Positions 1 through 11,657 are shown, counted from the first letter of the stretch. The stretch: 60,019 nt of DNA from an uncultured Alphaproteobacteria bacterium (GCA_902826885.1 CADEGL010000013.1:17869-77887), one strand, 5' to 3'. The notes: generated from the sequence alone by a model not told the origin. Program-made: numbers and translations.

Positions 1-717
1 GTGGACGACAGCGCGCTGCGCCGCGGCCGCGCCACCGCCAACGCGGTGTGGGGCAACAAGGCCAGTGTGCTGGTCGGCGATTTCCTGTTCAGCCGCTCGT
101 TCCAGCTCATGGTCGAGGATGGTTCGCTGTCGGTGCTCGACATTCTTTCCCGCGCCTCGGCCACCATTGCCGAAGGCGAGGTGCAACAGCTCGTGACCGC
201 CAACGACACGGCAACCAGCGAGCAGGCCTATCTTGAGGTTATCCGTTGCAAGACGGCGGCTCTGTTCGCCTCGGCCTGCCGGATCGGCGCGGTCGTGGCC
301 GGCCGTCCCCGCGTCGAGGAAGAAGCGCTGGAAAGCTACGGCCTCAACCTGGGCATCGCCTTCCAGCTGGTCGACGACGTGCTCGATTATTCGGCCGCCC
401 AGGCCACCTTGGGCAAGACCGTGGGCGACGACTTCCAGGACGGCAAGATCACCCTGCCCGTTATCCTGGCCTTCCGCCGGGGCGACGACGAGGAACGCAG
501 CTTCTGGCGTCGCACGCTGGAGGACATGAAGCAAGACGAAACCGACCTGGCCAGCGCCATCGCGCTTATGGAGCGCCATGGCTCGCTGCGCGACACGGTG
601 GAACGGGCACGCCATTACGGCTCCATCGCCCGCGACGCCCTGGGCATCTTCACGGACGGCCCGGAAAAGGCCGCCTTGCTCGAAGTCATCGATTTCTGTA
701 TCGACCGCGCCTACTAG
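1..717 (+). CDS. ispB: Polyprenyl (octaprenyl-type) diphosphate synthase, C-terminal part
   Basis: The reading frame is open from base 1, so the N-terminus lies outside the window. The first visible residues (VDDSALRRG) look like the end of the first Asp-rich motif region, and the second Asp-rich motif is seen as LVDDVLDY near residue 122, followed by the GDDFQDGK stretch. These are the substrate- and Mg-binding sites of trans-isoprenyl diphosphate synthases, cytosolic enzymes that make the side chain of ubiquinone. About 238 of the usual 320-340 residues are present. The gene ends at TAG just before the tRNA-Pro gene. Chain length (octa-, nona- or decaprenyl) cannot be read from this fragment. 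Confidence 0.93.
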   Translation: MDDSALRRGRATANAVWGNKASVLVGDFLFSRSFQLMVEDGSLSVLDILSRASATIAEGEVQQLVTANDTATSEQAYLEVIRCKTAALFASACRIGAVVAGRPRVEEEALESYGLNLGIAFQLVDDVLDYSAAQATLGKTVGDDFQDGKITLPVILAFRRGDDEERSFWRRTLEDMKQDETDLASAIALMERHGSLRDTVERARHYGSIARDALGIFTDGPEKAALLEVIDFCIDRAY

Positions 718-786
718 GGCGCAGCGGCCCGGCGTGGTTGCGACCCCGGGGCTTGGGCGCTATATAACCGCCCTGCCAGCCGAAAT

Positions 787-863
787 CGGAGTGTAGCTCA
801 GCCTGGTAGAGCACTACGTTCGGGACGTAGGGGCCGGAGGTTCAAATCCTCTCACTCCGACCA
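787..863 (+). tRNA. tRNA-Pro (anticodon CGG)
   Basis: A full cloverleaf can be drawn: acceptor CGGAGTG pairs with CACTCCG, D arm GCTC/GAGC, anticodon stem CTACG/CGTAG with loop TTCGGGA (anticodon CGG at 821-823), and T arm with TTCAAAT. The 3' CCA is encoded (861-863). It reads the CCG proline codon. Confidence 0.96.
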
Positions 864-904
864 TTTCGCGGTCGATTGGCCAAGCATCCAAATTAAGATC
901 TGTG

Positions 905-1174
905 TCAGCGCGGTGGAGACGGTCCGTCACCGGGGTGCCGGATCACGTCGTCTTGGCGCAGCTTCGCCGCGATCTCGGCGTCGGCTTGCGCGGCCGTGCG
1001 CGGCTCGATGCCCGTTTCGGGGCGCCGGCTGCGGATCAGCAGGGCGTGAACGACGGCAACGGGGAAAACGAGCAGCGCGTAAACGAACCATAAGGCGCCC
1101 GAACGCCCCTTGACCGCCGCGACCATGGCCACGAGGCCGGCCAGGACGAACGCCCCGAGCAGCCACGCCATCAT
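905..1174 (-). CDS. Small membrane protein of unknown function (89 aa)
   Basis: The protein starts with two hydrophobic segments (about residues 3-20 and 27-46) separated by a short basic turn (KGRSG), followed by a hydrophilic, charged C-terminal tail. I do not recognise a family. Its ATG at 1174 lies only 1 nt after the stop of the 70-residue gene upstream (stop ends at 1176), which suggests the two are translated together as a small operon. The hydrophobic pattern is coherent and the spacing tight, which supports a real gene, but there is no motif-based function. Confidence 0.55.
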   Translation of the reverse strand: MMAWLLGAFVLAGLVAMVAAVKGRSGALWFVYALLVFPVAVVHALLIRSRRPETGIEPRTAAQADAEIAAKLRQDDVIRHPGDGPSPPR

Positions 1175-1175
1175 C

Positions 1176-1388
1176 TCAGGCCGGGTCGATCGCCAGAATC
1201 TCGCGGATGATCGTGTGCAGCTTGCGGTGATCGCGGATGGCCGTCGTCACATCGACATCCGAATAGCGCTCCTGATCGGTGCGAAAAAGGCGCCAATTCT
1301 CAGCCATTTTGCGGATGCGCGCGCGCTCTTTGCCGTCGACCAAGACGGTGAACTGGGTGGGATTGTCGAAATGCAACAGGATGGTCAT
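1176..1388 (-). CDS. Hypothetical 70-aa protein
   Basis: A short soluble protein beginning MTILLHFDNPTQF and ending EILAIDPA, with many charged residues in the second half. The frame is open far upstream, but the ATG at 1388 is the first residue of protein-like composition; the upstream part is Arg/Ser/Pro-rich in the way antisense reading gives. No clear Shine-Dalgarno sequence precedes it. The next gene starts 1 nt beyond its stop, so the pair probably forms an operon. Family unknown. Confidence 0.5.
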   Translation of the reverse strand: MTILLHFDNPTQFTVLVDGKERARIRKMAENWRLFRTDQERYSDVDVTTAIRDHRKLHTIIREILAIDPA

Positions 1389-1506
1389 GGGAACAAAACC
1401 GTATTCGTCCCCGCGGGTTCCATAATTCGGCACGGGAAATGACCAATTTCCAGCGCGCTCGCACAACGTTGCCCCGTTTCCGGAACATCGCACCCCCGGC
1501 ACCGGT

Positions 1507-2004
1507 TTGCTTTTTGTGGACACGACGATCAAGCGCGACGACCTAGACAAGGAGGCGGAGCACCTCCTGGAGGAGGCGCGCATGGTCCTGCCGGGCATCC
1601 AGGCGTTATTCGGCTTTCAACTCATCGCGATCTTCAATCAGCGTTTCGTCACGGACCTTTCGCCGGTGGAACAGCGGCTGCACCTCGCGGCCCTGGTCCT
1701 GGCCGCCCTGGCGGTCGCGCTCGTGATGACGCCTGCGGCATATCACCGCCAGGCGGAGCCCGGTCAGGTTTCCCGGCGCTTCATCAAGCTGGCCACGCAT
1801 CTCATCACGCTCGGCATGCTGCCGCTCATGCTCGGCATAGGGCTCGATACCTATATCGTGTCCCAGCTCGTGCTTCACGATCCGGCGGTAAGCGTGACCA
1901 TCGCTGCCGGAATTCTGATCATCCTAGCCTGCTTGTGGTTTATCTGGCCCCGCTGGCGGAAAGGAACCCGCTCGAACGGCGCGGGGTTGCACAAGCATCC
2001 CTAG
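1507..2004 (+). CDS. DUF6328-like four-helix membrane protein
   Basis: The protein has an acidic amphipathic start (DDLDKEAEHLLEEARMVLPGIQALFGFQ) that is characteristic of DUF6328 proteins, and then four hydrophobic segments at about residues 60-78, 95-112, 125-140 and 130-148. Function of the family is unknown; members are often mis-named as antiporters. The start is either TTG 1507 or GTG 1516; neither has a strong ribosome binding site. The following disordered-protein gene starts 18 nt after its stop. Confidence 0.7.
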   Translation: MLFVDTTIKRDDLDKEAEHLLEEARMVLPGIQALFGFQLIAIFNQRFVTDLSPVEQRLHLAALVLAALAVALVMTPAAYHRQAEPGQVSRRFIKLATHLITLGMLPLMLGIGLDTYIVSQLVLHDPAVSVTIAAGILIILACLWFIWPRWRKGTRSNGAGLHKHP

Positions 2005-2021
2005 AGCCACAGGAGTCATCG

Positions 2022-2318
2022 ATGGGCCAGCAACAGCCGACCAAGACAGCCAGCAAGCCAGGCCTCAATAATCCCGGCGATATGAGCCAAGGTGATTTAG
2101 GTTCGCAAGGTGCGCGCCGTGGGGCGAAAGGTGCCGGCGGCAAAGCCGATGTGCTGGCGACGCCCCGCGATCGCGAAGAAGAAGAAAAGACCGGCGAGCT
2201 AGGCGGCGGCCAGCGCAGCAGCGCGGACGATAGCGATATCACCAACGTCGGCGGCTCGTCCTCCGGTCGGCGTGGCGAGCGCGGACGCGCTCGCACGCAA
2301 GGCCGGCACTCGGACTAA
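2022..2318 (+). CDS. Intrinsically disordered 98-aa protein
   Basis: The ATG at 2022 is preceded by AGGAG at 2011-2015, a good ribosome binding site. The product is almost entirely Gly, Ser, Arg, Lys, Glu, Asp and Gln with no hydrophobic core, so it is expected to be disordered. It lies 18 nt after the DUF6328-like gene and is followed by a UUCG-loop terminator, so it ends a transcription unit. Proteins of this composition are often stress-induced in alphaproteobacteria, but that is inference; no family is recognised. Confidence 0.65.
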   Translation: MGQQQPTKTASKPGLNNPGDMSQGDLGSQGARRGAKGAGGKADVLATPRDREEEEKTGELGGGQRSSADDSDITNVGGSSSGRRGERGRARTQGRHSD

Positions 2319-2331
2319 TAACTCAACCAGG

Positions 2332-2364
2332 AAAAGACCCGCAGCTTCGCTGCGCGCGTCTTTT
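2332..2364 (+). terminator. Intrinsic terminator with UUCG loop
   Basis: AAAAGAC..CGCAGC pairs with GCTGCG..GTCTTTT around a TTCG tetraloop, with T residues on the downstream arm. It stands 13 nt after the stop of the disordered-protein gene. Confidence 0.8.
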
Positions 2365-2486
2365 CGCCACGGCGTGATGCTTTTACCTGCGGGCCACCGG
2401 CCTGCGCCATCTGTGGTAGCGCGGTGCGCGTCAAGTTGACCGGCGCGACGTCCGAAACAATCCGGTTTCGGAAGAGTTCATTCGCC

Positions 2487-3401
2487 ATGTCGACGCTGAG
2501 CGCCTCCATCGCCCGCGCACCCCAAAACCGCATGCGCGGCTTTATGTACGGCGCCGGCGCAGGGTTGGCGGGTAGCCTGGGCGGGATCTCGATCCGGCTC
2601 GTTGAAGACGCCACGCTCTGGCAGATGGTTGCCTTCCGCTATGCGACCGTGGCTGCCTTTGTCTTCCTGTTCTGCTGGTACGAACACCGGCGCCGCGTTT
2701 TACGGGCCTACGCGGCCATTGGCTGGACGGGCGTGATCGCGGGGTTTCTGCTGGCGTGCCATCACCTGGCTTATGTCGCGGCCATGCTGGGCACGACAGT
2801 GGCCAACGCGGCCTTTGTTCTAAGCACCACGCCGGTTTTGTCGGCGTTGCTCGGCATCGTCACCATCAAGGAGCGCGTCCGGCCGATGGGCTGGCTGGCC
2901 ATCGTCGGAACCATGGCGGGCGTGGGGGTGATGGTCGGCGGCGGATTGAGCGGCAAAGGCCTGTTCGGCCTGGGCATGGCGTTCCTCGCTGCCCTGGCCT
3001 TCGCCGCTTATGTGGTGCTGGTCCGCGCCTCGCGCCGTACGGACATGGTGCCATCGATGTCGGTCGGCGCCGTGCTGGCGGGCGCCACGGGCTTTCTATT
3101 CGCGGGAGGCGACCTGTCTGTCTCCGCGATCGACCTCGCAACCATGATGGCGCTTGGTGCTGGTCAGGCGGCTGTGGCTACGATCTTGATCGTCCTGGCG
3201 GCGCGGCATGTCCGCGCCGCGGAGGTCAATCTTCTGGTCATGATCGAGGCCGTGCTGGGTCCCTTCTGGGTCTGGCTCGCGGTCGGCGAAGAGCCGGGCA
3301 CAATGACGTTGTGGGGCGGCGCGATCGTGCTGGCGTCGGTTGTAGGCTTCGCGATCGTGAGCCTGACGGCTGCGGCGCAGGAATCGCGCACGCGCGCATG
3401 A
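2487..3401 (+). CDS. EamA/DMT-family transporter
   Basis: A polytopic inner membrane protein of about 304 residues with ten hydrophobic segments arranged as two EamA repeats, the classic drug/metabolite transporter layout. The frame is open from 2424, but the ATG at 2487 follows a purine-rich GGAAGAG at 2470-2476 and starts a sensible N-terminus (MSTLSAS), so I choose it. Substrate is unknown; DMT members export amino acids, nucleosides or drugs. The next gene begins 64 nt downstream on the same strand and encodes an amino acid-type oxidoreductase, so the two may be co-transcribed. Confidence 0.9.
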   Translation: MSTLSASIARAPQNRMRGFMYGAGAGLAGSLGGISIRLVEDATLWQMVAFRYATVAAFVFLFCWYEHRRRVLRAYAAIGWTGVIAGFLLACHHLAYVAAMLGTTVANAAFVLSTTPVLSALLGIVTIKERVRPMGWLAIVGTMAGVGVMVGGGLSGKGLFGLGMAFLAALAFAAYVVLVRASRRTDMVPSMSVGAVLAGATGFLFAGGDLSVSAIDLATMMALGAGQAAVATILIVLAARHVRAAEVNLLVMIEAVLGPFWVWLAVGEEPGTMTLWGGAIVLASVVGFAIVSLTAAAQESRTRA

Positions 3402-3464
3402 AGAGCGTTGCACCCCCGCTCTCCCGATCTATTCTGGCAACGGCACTCTCACGGGGACAATTCC

Positions 3465-4688
3465 ATGGCCGAGCGCTTCGACCTCGTCATCATCGGCGGT
3501 GGTATTCTCGGCATCTCGACCGCCTATCACGCGATGCGGATGGGATCGGTCTCGGTCCTGGTGTTGGAACGCAACCAGATCGCGTCGCAGGCCACGCCGC
3601 GCGCGGCGGCGCTCTTGACCCAGATCCGCTACAAGCCTTCTCAGCTCCACATGGCGCAACGCACCTTTACCGCGATCGAGGAGTTGCGCGCGGAACTGAA
3701 GGATGATTTCGGCCTGCGCCGGACGGGCAGCCTGCATATCGCGTCCACACCCGCGACAGAAACGCCGCTCAGGCTCCACGCCGAGGAAGCGCGCCAAGCC
3801 GGCGTGGAGATTGACTGGATCGATGCGAACGAGGCAAAGCGGCATACGCCTTGGCTCGATGCTTCCGGCGCCATGGCCATTGCCCTGACGCCAAGCGACA
3901 TGATCGCCGACCCGCATCTCTTCACCCATGCCTATGCCGCCGCGGCCCGCGCACGCGGCGCCGTGGTGCGGACCAACACCGCCGTCACAGGCCTGGTGCG
4001 CGAGGGAAGCGCGGTGCTCGGCGTAAAGACGGGAGCAGGCGAGATTCATGCGGGCGCCGTGATCGATGCCGCGGGCGCATGGGCCGGCCTGATCGCGCGG
4101 GAGGCCGGCGTCAACCTGCCAATGGCGCCGGTCTGGAGCCATTATTGGGTGACCGCCCCGGACGCGGGCTTTCCGCCCAACATGACCTACGTGATCTTGC
4201 CTGATGCGCGCGCCTATGTGCGGCCCGAGGTCGGTGGCGCCATCATCGGCCTGCGCGAACGGAAATCCCTCTCGCTCGACCCGCGCGCCCTGCCCGACGA
4301 CGTGGACGGATTGGTGCGCAACAGCGACGAGGAAGCCCATGCCATGCTGCTGGAGGGCGCGGGGCCGTTGCGGACCTATTTCCCCAGCCTCGACGCCCTT
4401 CACTTCGTCCGCTTCATGGCGGGCCTGTCGGCTTATACGCCGGACGGGGAGTTCGTGCTGGGGCCGGTGCCTGGCGCCGCACGCTTCTTCGCCGCGGCGG
4501 GGTGCTGCGGCTCCGGCATCGCCTGCTCGGGCGGCATCGGCCTGGGCGTCGCCGAGGCCGCCCTGGGCTGCATACCATCCTTCGACCTGGCGCCGTTCCG
4601 GCCCGACCGCTTCGGTGCGATCGATCCGTTCACACTCGCGTTCCGAGAACGCTGCGCCGCATCGCGTTCCGGCAAATTGTCCGGCTAG
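3465..4688 (+). CDS. FAD-dependent oxidoreductase of the DAO family
   Basis: The N-terminus carries the dinucleotide-binding motif GGGILG within DLVIIGGGILGISTAYH, followed by the family's ER..Q region (LERNQIASQ). The C-terminal part has the second FAD contact GCCGSGIACSGGIG. The 407-residue length suits glycine/sarcosine/D-amino acid oxidase relatives that oxidise secondary or D-amino acids. The ATG at 3465 is chosen because the preceding translated segment is unlike the family. It lies directly after the DMT transporter gene, which might move its substrate or product. The exact substrate cannot be told. Confidence 0.88.
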   Translation: MAERFDLVIIGGGILGISTAYHAMRMGSVSVLVLERNQIASQATPRAAALLTQIRYKPSQLHMAQRTFTAIEELRAELKDDFGLRRTGSLHIASTPATETPLRLHAEEARQAGVEIDWIDANEAKRHTPWLDASGAMAIALTPSDMIADPHLFTHAYAAAARARGAVVRTNTAVTGLVREGSAVLGVKTGAGEIHAGAVIDAAGAWAGLIAREAGVNLPMAPVWSHYWVTAPDAGFPPNMTYVILPDARAYVRPEVGGAIIGLRERKSLSLDPRALPDDVDGLVRNSDEEAHAMLLEGAGPLRTYFPSLDALHFVRFMAGLSAYTPDGEFVLGPVPGAARFFAAAGCCGSGIACSGGIGLGVAEAALGCIPSFDLAPFRPDRFGAIDPFTLAFRERCAASRSGKLSG

Positions 4689-4710
4689 ACCGGATCGCGC
4701 CGCGGCATCG

Positions 4711-7446
<2,736 letters not shown>

Positions 7447-7615
7447 CGCGATCACACCAGCCCGGTATACGTCAGTCAAATAAACGCATTATTCGGGCAA
7501 GATGAGCCAACGGCGAAACGGGCGCAATCGCCATCGCGCTCGAATGCGCTGGCAGGGGGCATAAACCGGCAAAGAATTTAAGCCTAAAACAGCCAGCGCT
7601 GCCTTCGGCATTGGC

Positions 7616-8272
7616 TCAAGTCTGTCTGGCCCTATCGGGATCGGTTACGCGCTGCATATAGGTGGCTTGGTCCGGCTTATAACGGTTCCAGATCCGCCGC
7701 AGCTTCGCGACCGGCTCGTCATGCCAGTCGACGCGCAAGTTGACCTCCGGAAACGGGAACTTCTCGGCAACCAAAAGCGCCGCCGAACGCAGCGGGTTGA
7801 CCTCGCTGCCGGCCTCGATGCCCGCATCCAGGGCGCGCAACAAGCGCTCGGCCAGCATGTCCTGCGGGTGCTCCATGAACCCGTCGATCATGGCCTTGGG
7901 CAGTTCTTTCCGGCGCAGAAGATTGCCGACGGCCACGCAGTTGGGCCCCGCGGCACCACCGCGCTCGGGCGAACAATCGTCTCCCGTGAAATGCGCGACC
8001 GCGCCATTACGGTCGACCGCCGCCAACTGGCGCCAGGACAGTTTGTGCCCCGTCTTCACCAACTCGTCGATAACCTGCTGCGCGGATTTTCCGGCCTTGA
8101 GAAGTTCGATGCCACGCAAGCCCAAACCCGGATCGGTCGAATGCTGACTCAGCACCGCACCCGTAGCCGAAAGGACGAACGGGCAGCGCGCGCCGACGCA
8201 AATGCTGCCCGTGGTGATGCCGATGCCGAAGGCGCCCGTGCGCTCGCAGCGCGCCGCAATGGAAAACGTCAT
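7616..8272 (-). CDS. DUF1028 family protein
   Basis: Starts MTFSIAARCERTGAFGI after a strong GGGAGG ribosome binding site and reads through the family hallmarks (GSICVGARCPF, SQHSTDP, GPNCVAVGNLL). DUF1028 proteins have an Ntn-hydrolase-like fold; their activity is not established. The 218-residue length is typical. It is the last gene of a minus-strand set after an MDR dehydrogenase and an amidohydrolase, 22 nt behind the latter, which hints at a role in breakdown of an amide or heterocyclic compound. Confidence 0.9.
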   Translation of the reverse strand: MTFSIAARCERTGAFGIGITTGSICVGARCPFVLSATGAVLSQHSTDPGLGLRGIELLKAGKSAQQVIDELVKTGHKLSWRQLAAVDRNGAVAHFTGDDCSPERGGAAGPNCVAVGNLLRRKELPKAMIDGFMEHPQDMLAERLLRALDAGIEAGSEVNPLRSAALLVAEKFPFPEVNLRVDWHDEPVAKLRRIWNRYKPDQATYMQRVTDPDRARQT

Positions 8273-8294
8273 GAAGTCCTCCCTTCAGGTCCCG

Positions 8295-9788
8295 TCATTG
8301 TGGCAGGCGCCGTTCGATATGATAAGGCGCGCGAGCCAGCCCAACGCAATAGCTGCCCACGGCGTCCTCCAGCAAGGCGGCAATATGCCGCGCCTCGGCG
8401 TTCAAGGCGCGCAGCGCGGCGACGCGCTCCTCCACGCGGCGGCGCACGCGTTCGAAATCGACATGCGGAAAGCGGCCGTGATCGAGCACCAAGCGCCCGC
8501 CGATCATCACGCTGTCCACCGCCGCGCCGTTCTCGGTCGAGACGATCTGGTTGGTCGGATCGTTGAAGGGCACGAAGTTCACGTGACCGAGATCGAGGAA
8601 AACGATATCGGCCTTGAAACCTGGCGCCAGCTGTCCGATCGCGTTCTCGAGCCCCATGGAACGCGCGCTGCCTTCGGTCGCCATGGCCAGAACGTCTTCC
8701 GATTTGAACCATTCACGGTAATCGGGCGACGCCACGCGACAGGCGAGCGAGGTCGTCCGCATGGCCAGGAACATGTTTTGCCCGTCCGCGCAGTGAGGCC
8801 CGTCGGTGCCGATACCAACCGCCACGCCCCGCGCGCGCAGCTTGCCCGCCGGCGCGATGCCGCAGCCCAGGCGCAGGTTGCTGCCAGGGTTGTGCGCGAC
8901 CGCGACGCCGTGATGCGCCATGCGCGCCATATCGTCGTCGTCCAGCCAGACGCCATGTGCCGCCGTCACATCCGGCCCGAGGAAGCCGATATCGTCCAGA
9001 TGGGCGGTCAGCGTCTTGCCGTAGCGGCGCAGGCCGCCCACGGCCTCGGCCTTCGATTCCGCGACATGCATCTGCAAGCGCAAACCCGCGCCCCGCGCCA
9101 TATCGCGACAGCCTAGGATGAAACGATCGCTGCAATAGAGCGGCACGGTCGGCGCCACGGCCAACGCGATGCGCGCGTCGGGGCTGCGCCAGCCGCGCAG
9201 CAGGTCCGCGACCGCGCGCAATGCCTGATCCGTCGGCGCGGCTTCATAGCGTTCGGCATGGGCGCGCAGCGGCGGCGGCAGCGATTCCAGAAGTCCCGGA
9301 ATGGCTGTGTAGACGCTGCGGTCGCCCACCATGGGCGCCAGCAGGGCGCGCACGCCGGCCTCCTCATAACCGCGCGCGGCGGCGTGGAAGCCGTCGACCG
9401 TCGGCAACGGATACTCGCCGAGGAGGTCATAGCAAGCCGTGGTGCCGGAACGAATCATCTCCAGCCCGCCTAGAAGGCAGGACAGATATTTGTCTTCGTC
9501 CGTGCGGTGGCCGTTAAGGTGGGAGCCCGCGTTGATCAGCGTTTCAAGCGTCCAACGGTCGCCCATGCCCTTGGCCAGATTGCCATTACCGTGGGTATGG
9601 GCGTTGATCAGGCCCGGCATCAAGAGCCGCCCGCCGGCGGCGATCACGATCGCATCGGCGGGCGCGGCCAAACCGGACGGGCCGATCTCGCGGATCGTAT
9701 CCCCGTCGACCAAAATGTCCCTGGCGAGTGCCGCATGGGACGCGGCATCGAGCACTAAACCGCCGCGGATCACCGTGACGCGCGCCAC
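8295..9788 (-). CDS. Amidohydrolase, cytosine deaminase/TrzN-like
   Basis: A cytosolic metal-dependent hydrolase of 497 residues. The metal and catalytic residues are visible: H64 and H66 in NAHTH, H241 and E244 in MHVAES, H278 in AAHGV and D329 in GTDG, as in the guanine/cytosine deaminase and chlorohydrolase branch of the superfamily. GTG at 9788 is the start, with AAGGAG just upstream. It sits 10 nt after the MDR dehydrogenase gene and 22 nt before DUF1028. The substrate is probably an N-heterocycle or amidine, but which one cannot be decided from sequence alone. Confidence 0.9.
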   Translation of the reverse strand: MARVTVIRGGLVLDAASHAALARDILVDGDTIREIGPSGLAAPADAIVIAAGGRLLMPGLINAHTHGNGNLAKGMGDRWTLETLINAGSHLNGHRTDEDKYLSCLLGGLEMIRSGTTACYDLLGEYPLPTVDGFHAAARGYEEAGVRALLAPMVGDRSVYTAIPGLLESLPPPLRAHAERYEAAPTDQALRAVADLLRGWRSPDARIALAVAPTVPLYCSDRFILGCRDMARGAGLRLQMHVAESKAEAVGGLRRYGKTLTAHLDDIGFLGPDVTAAHGVWLDDDDMARMAHHGVAVAHNPGSNLRLGCGIAPAGKLRARGVAVGIGTDGPHCADGQNMFLAMRTTSLACRVASPDYREWFKSEDVLAMATEGSARSMGLENAIGQLAPGFKADIVFLDLGHVNFVPFNDPTNQIVSTENGAAVDSVMIGGRLVLDHGRFPHVDFERVRRRVEERVAALRALNAEARHIAALLEDAVGSYCVGLARAPYHIERRLPQ

Positions 9789-9798
9789 CCATTTCTCC

Positions 9799-10857
9799 TT
9801 ACGGAACCACGGCGCAATGCTCGAAGCCGCCCGCGCGTTCGGGCAAAGCCGCCGCCGCGATGGCGTCGTTGGCCTGATCCAGGGAGAAGCGCCGCGCCTT
9901 GATGGTGCTCAGGTCGAGCGCGCCTGTTCCGATCAGCGCCAGGATGTCGGCGATGGCGCGGCGGGGAAACCACAGCGAGCCACGCACGACCAAATCGCGC
10001 ATCAAGAGATCGCCATAGTTGAGCGGAAGTGCCCCGCCGCCGCCCACCAAAACGGCGCTGCCGCCCGGTCGCAGCGCCGCGATGGCGGCGGTCAGAGCCG
10101 ACGCATCCTGCGTCCGTCCCATGCACTCCACCAATATGTCGGCGCCGCGCGCTTCCTCGGTCAGCTTGACCGGATCCGCCACGGTCACCGCCCGCACGTG
10201 ACGCGGCGCGAGGCTGTGCAACCGGGCAAGCACGTCCGCGCGGCGGCCCGCCGCGATCACGCGCCCGGCGCCCATGGCGAGCGCCAGCAGCACCGTGCTG
10301 ACGCCCAGTAGGCCCGTGGCTCCTGTAACCAGAACAGAGCGCCCTGCCTCGAAGCCGCCACGGCGCAGCGCCTCGTGTCCCGTGCCGATATGACCGAGGC
10401 GCGTGAGGACCGCAGGCTCGACGCCGTGACCGGCATCTCCCAAAGGCGTCAGGCATTCAGCGGGAAAGGCGGCCTTTTCGGCGAAGCCGCCGTCCGGCCA
10501 GCGCGCCAGTATGGCGGAGGCGGCCGGCGTAAAGCCGAAATAGCCGATAAAGGCGCCATCGGGCGGCGCGGTGAGATTGGCCGACGCGATATGAGGATCG
10601 CAATATACGCGCATACCGGGCGAAAGCCCCTGCACGTCCTTGCCGACCGCCTCCACCTCTCCCACCACGCTCATGCCCGGCACGAAAGGCGCTGGCGGCA
10701 TGGGATAACCGCCCGGGTCCGCCAGGATCGCCTTCATGGAGGGAGAAACGAAGGTCGCCAGCACGCGCACCACGACGGCGCCTGCGCCCGGCTTTGGATC
10801 GGCTATCGTTTCGAGCCGAAGCGGCTCGCCGTTGCCGTGATGTCGCGCTGCGCGCAT
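9799..10857 (-). CDS. Zinc-less MDR-family alcohol dehydrogenase/quinone reductase-like
   Basis: A 352-residue medium-chain dehydrogenase with a GroES-like N-terminal half and a Rossmann half (SVLVTGATGLLGVST, then GAGRVIAAGRR). The catalytic zinc Cys/His ligands of classical alcohol dehydrogenases are not present (the stretch FVPGMSVVGEVEAVG replaces the GHE region), so it is more like the quinone oxidoreductase branch. The ATG at 10857 follows GGAGGGG closely. It heads the group with the amidohydrolase and DUF1028 genes. It would oxidise or reduce an intermediate with NAD(P)H; substrate unknown. Confidence 0.87.
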   Translation of the reverse strand: MRAARHHGNGEPLRLETIADPKPGAGAVVVRVLATFVSPSMKAILADPGGYPMPPAPFVPGMSVVGEVEAVGKDVQGLSPGMRVYCDPHIASANLTAPPDGAFIGYFGFTPAASAILARWPDGGFAEKAAFPAECLTPLGDAGHGVEPAVLTRLGHIGTGHEALRRGGFEAGRSVLVTGATGLLGVSTVLLALAMGAGRVIAAGRRADVLARLHSLAPRHVRAVTVADPVKLTEEARGADILVECMGRTQDASALTAAIAALRPGGSAVLVGGGGALPLNYGDLLMRDLVVRGSLWFPRRAIADILALIGTGALDLSTIKARRFSLDQANDAIAAAALPERAGGFEHCAVVP

Positions 10858-11120
10858 GGCCCCCTCCGTCGTTGGACGAGAAGAAGCCTACCGGCGCGCG
10901 GCGGCCGCGTCACGGATGCTAGCGCAGTTCGCGATACGGCGTACGGCGAACCCGGACAACCTGACGGGGTTCACCCCACAGAATTTCCGAGAGGAACTGG
11001 AAGGCCAAAAAGAAACCGCGCATGTCATTCACCATTTTTTGAATGGTGAAATGATCGGCCCGCTCCCTCGGCCCTGTCTGTGATCGCGGTCACGGTCTGA
11101 AGCGCTTAGTTCGAAAGATT
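10858..11120. other. 263-bp gap with a hairpin and a possible 34-codon frame
   Basis: No convincing gene. A hairpin spans 11025-11054 (TTCACCATT against GAATGGTGAA around TTTT, extended by TCAT/ATGA with one bulge). It is not followed by a T-run on either strand, so it is not a standard terminator. On the minus strand a 34-codon frame (11023 to 10919) begins MRGFFLAFQFL right after the hairpin with GGTGA upstream; it could be a leader peptide or chance. The ribosome binding site of the MDR gene is at the 10860s. Confidence 0.4.
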
Positions 11121-11657
11121 CTAGGAAAAAAGATCGAGCTGCGACGGGCGCACTTGTTCCTTTGCCCGGATGTCCTGCTCGGGCTCGATCCGGCCGTCGC
11201 CGCGGATATGCAAAACCGTTAATCCCAGGCGCATGAGTGGCGGCGTCAGCAAGAACCGGCGGTGACAACGGCGTGGATCTTCCTCGGCGCACAGCACAGC
11301 CACCGGCTTTTCCGCCAGCGATGCGACCTGGCCAATGCCTTCGATGAAGGCCGGCCCGGATGCGACACGCGCCCAGTCCGGCTTGCCGTCCGCGCCCATC
11401 AGCGCGGGATCTCGCGGCCGCCCCGACAAACGGTCGCCGAGCCAGAGATAGTCGACCTCGCCGCCGACCAACGATTCCCTCAACCGCTCACGGTTGAACT
11501 GGGGGTTAAAGCGCGAAAACGGTTGGCCGCGCGTATCGACCACGAGCGCGATGCGATTCTGCACCAGGAGGTCCAGGAATTTCGGCCAGGCGTGGTTGGA
11601 ATGACCAATCGTGTAGATGGTGGCGCCGGATGTTTCCGTTCCGGCCGCCATCGTCAT
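11121..11657 (-). CDS. DUF488 family protein
   Basis: The family signature is present: an N-terminal YTIGHSN, then VVDTRGQPFSRFNPQFN, and CAEEDPRRCHRRFL towards the C-terminus with the two conserved cysteines. DUF488 proteins are small cytosolic proteins of unknown biochemical function. The ATG at 11657 overlaps the stop of livF in an ATGA, so the gene is translated with the transporter operon. What it does there is unclear; co-translation may only reflect genomic compaction. Confidence 0.9.
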   Translation of the reverse strand: MTMAAGTETSGATIYTIGHSNHAWPKFLDLLVQNRIALVVDTRGQPFSRFNPQFNRERLRESLVGGEVDYLWLGDRLSGRPRDPALMGADGKPDWARVASGPAFIEGIGQVASLAEKPVAVLCAEEDPRRCHRRFLLTPPLMRLGLTVLHIRGDGRIEPEQDIRAKEQVRPSQLDLFS

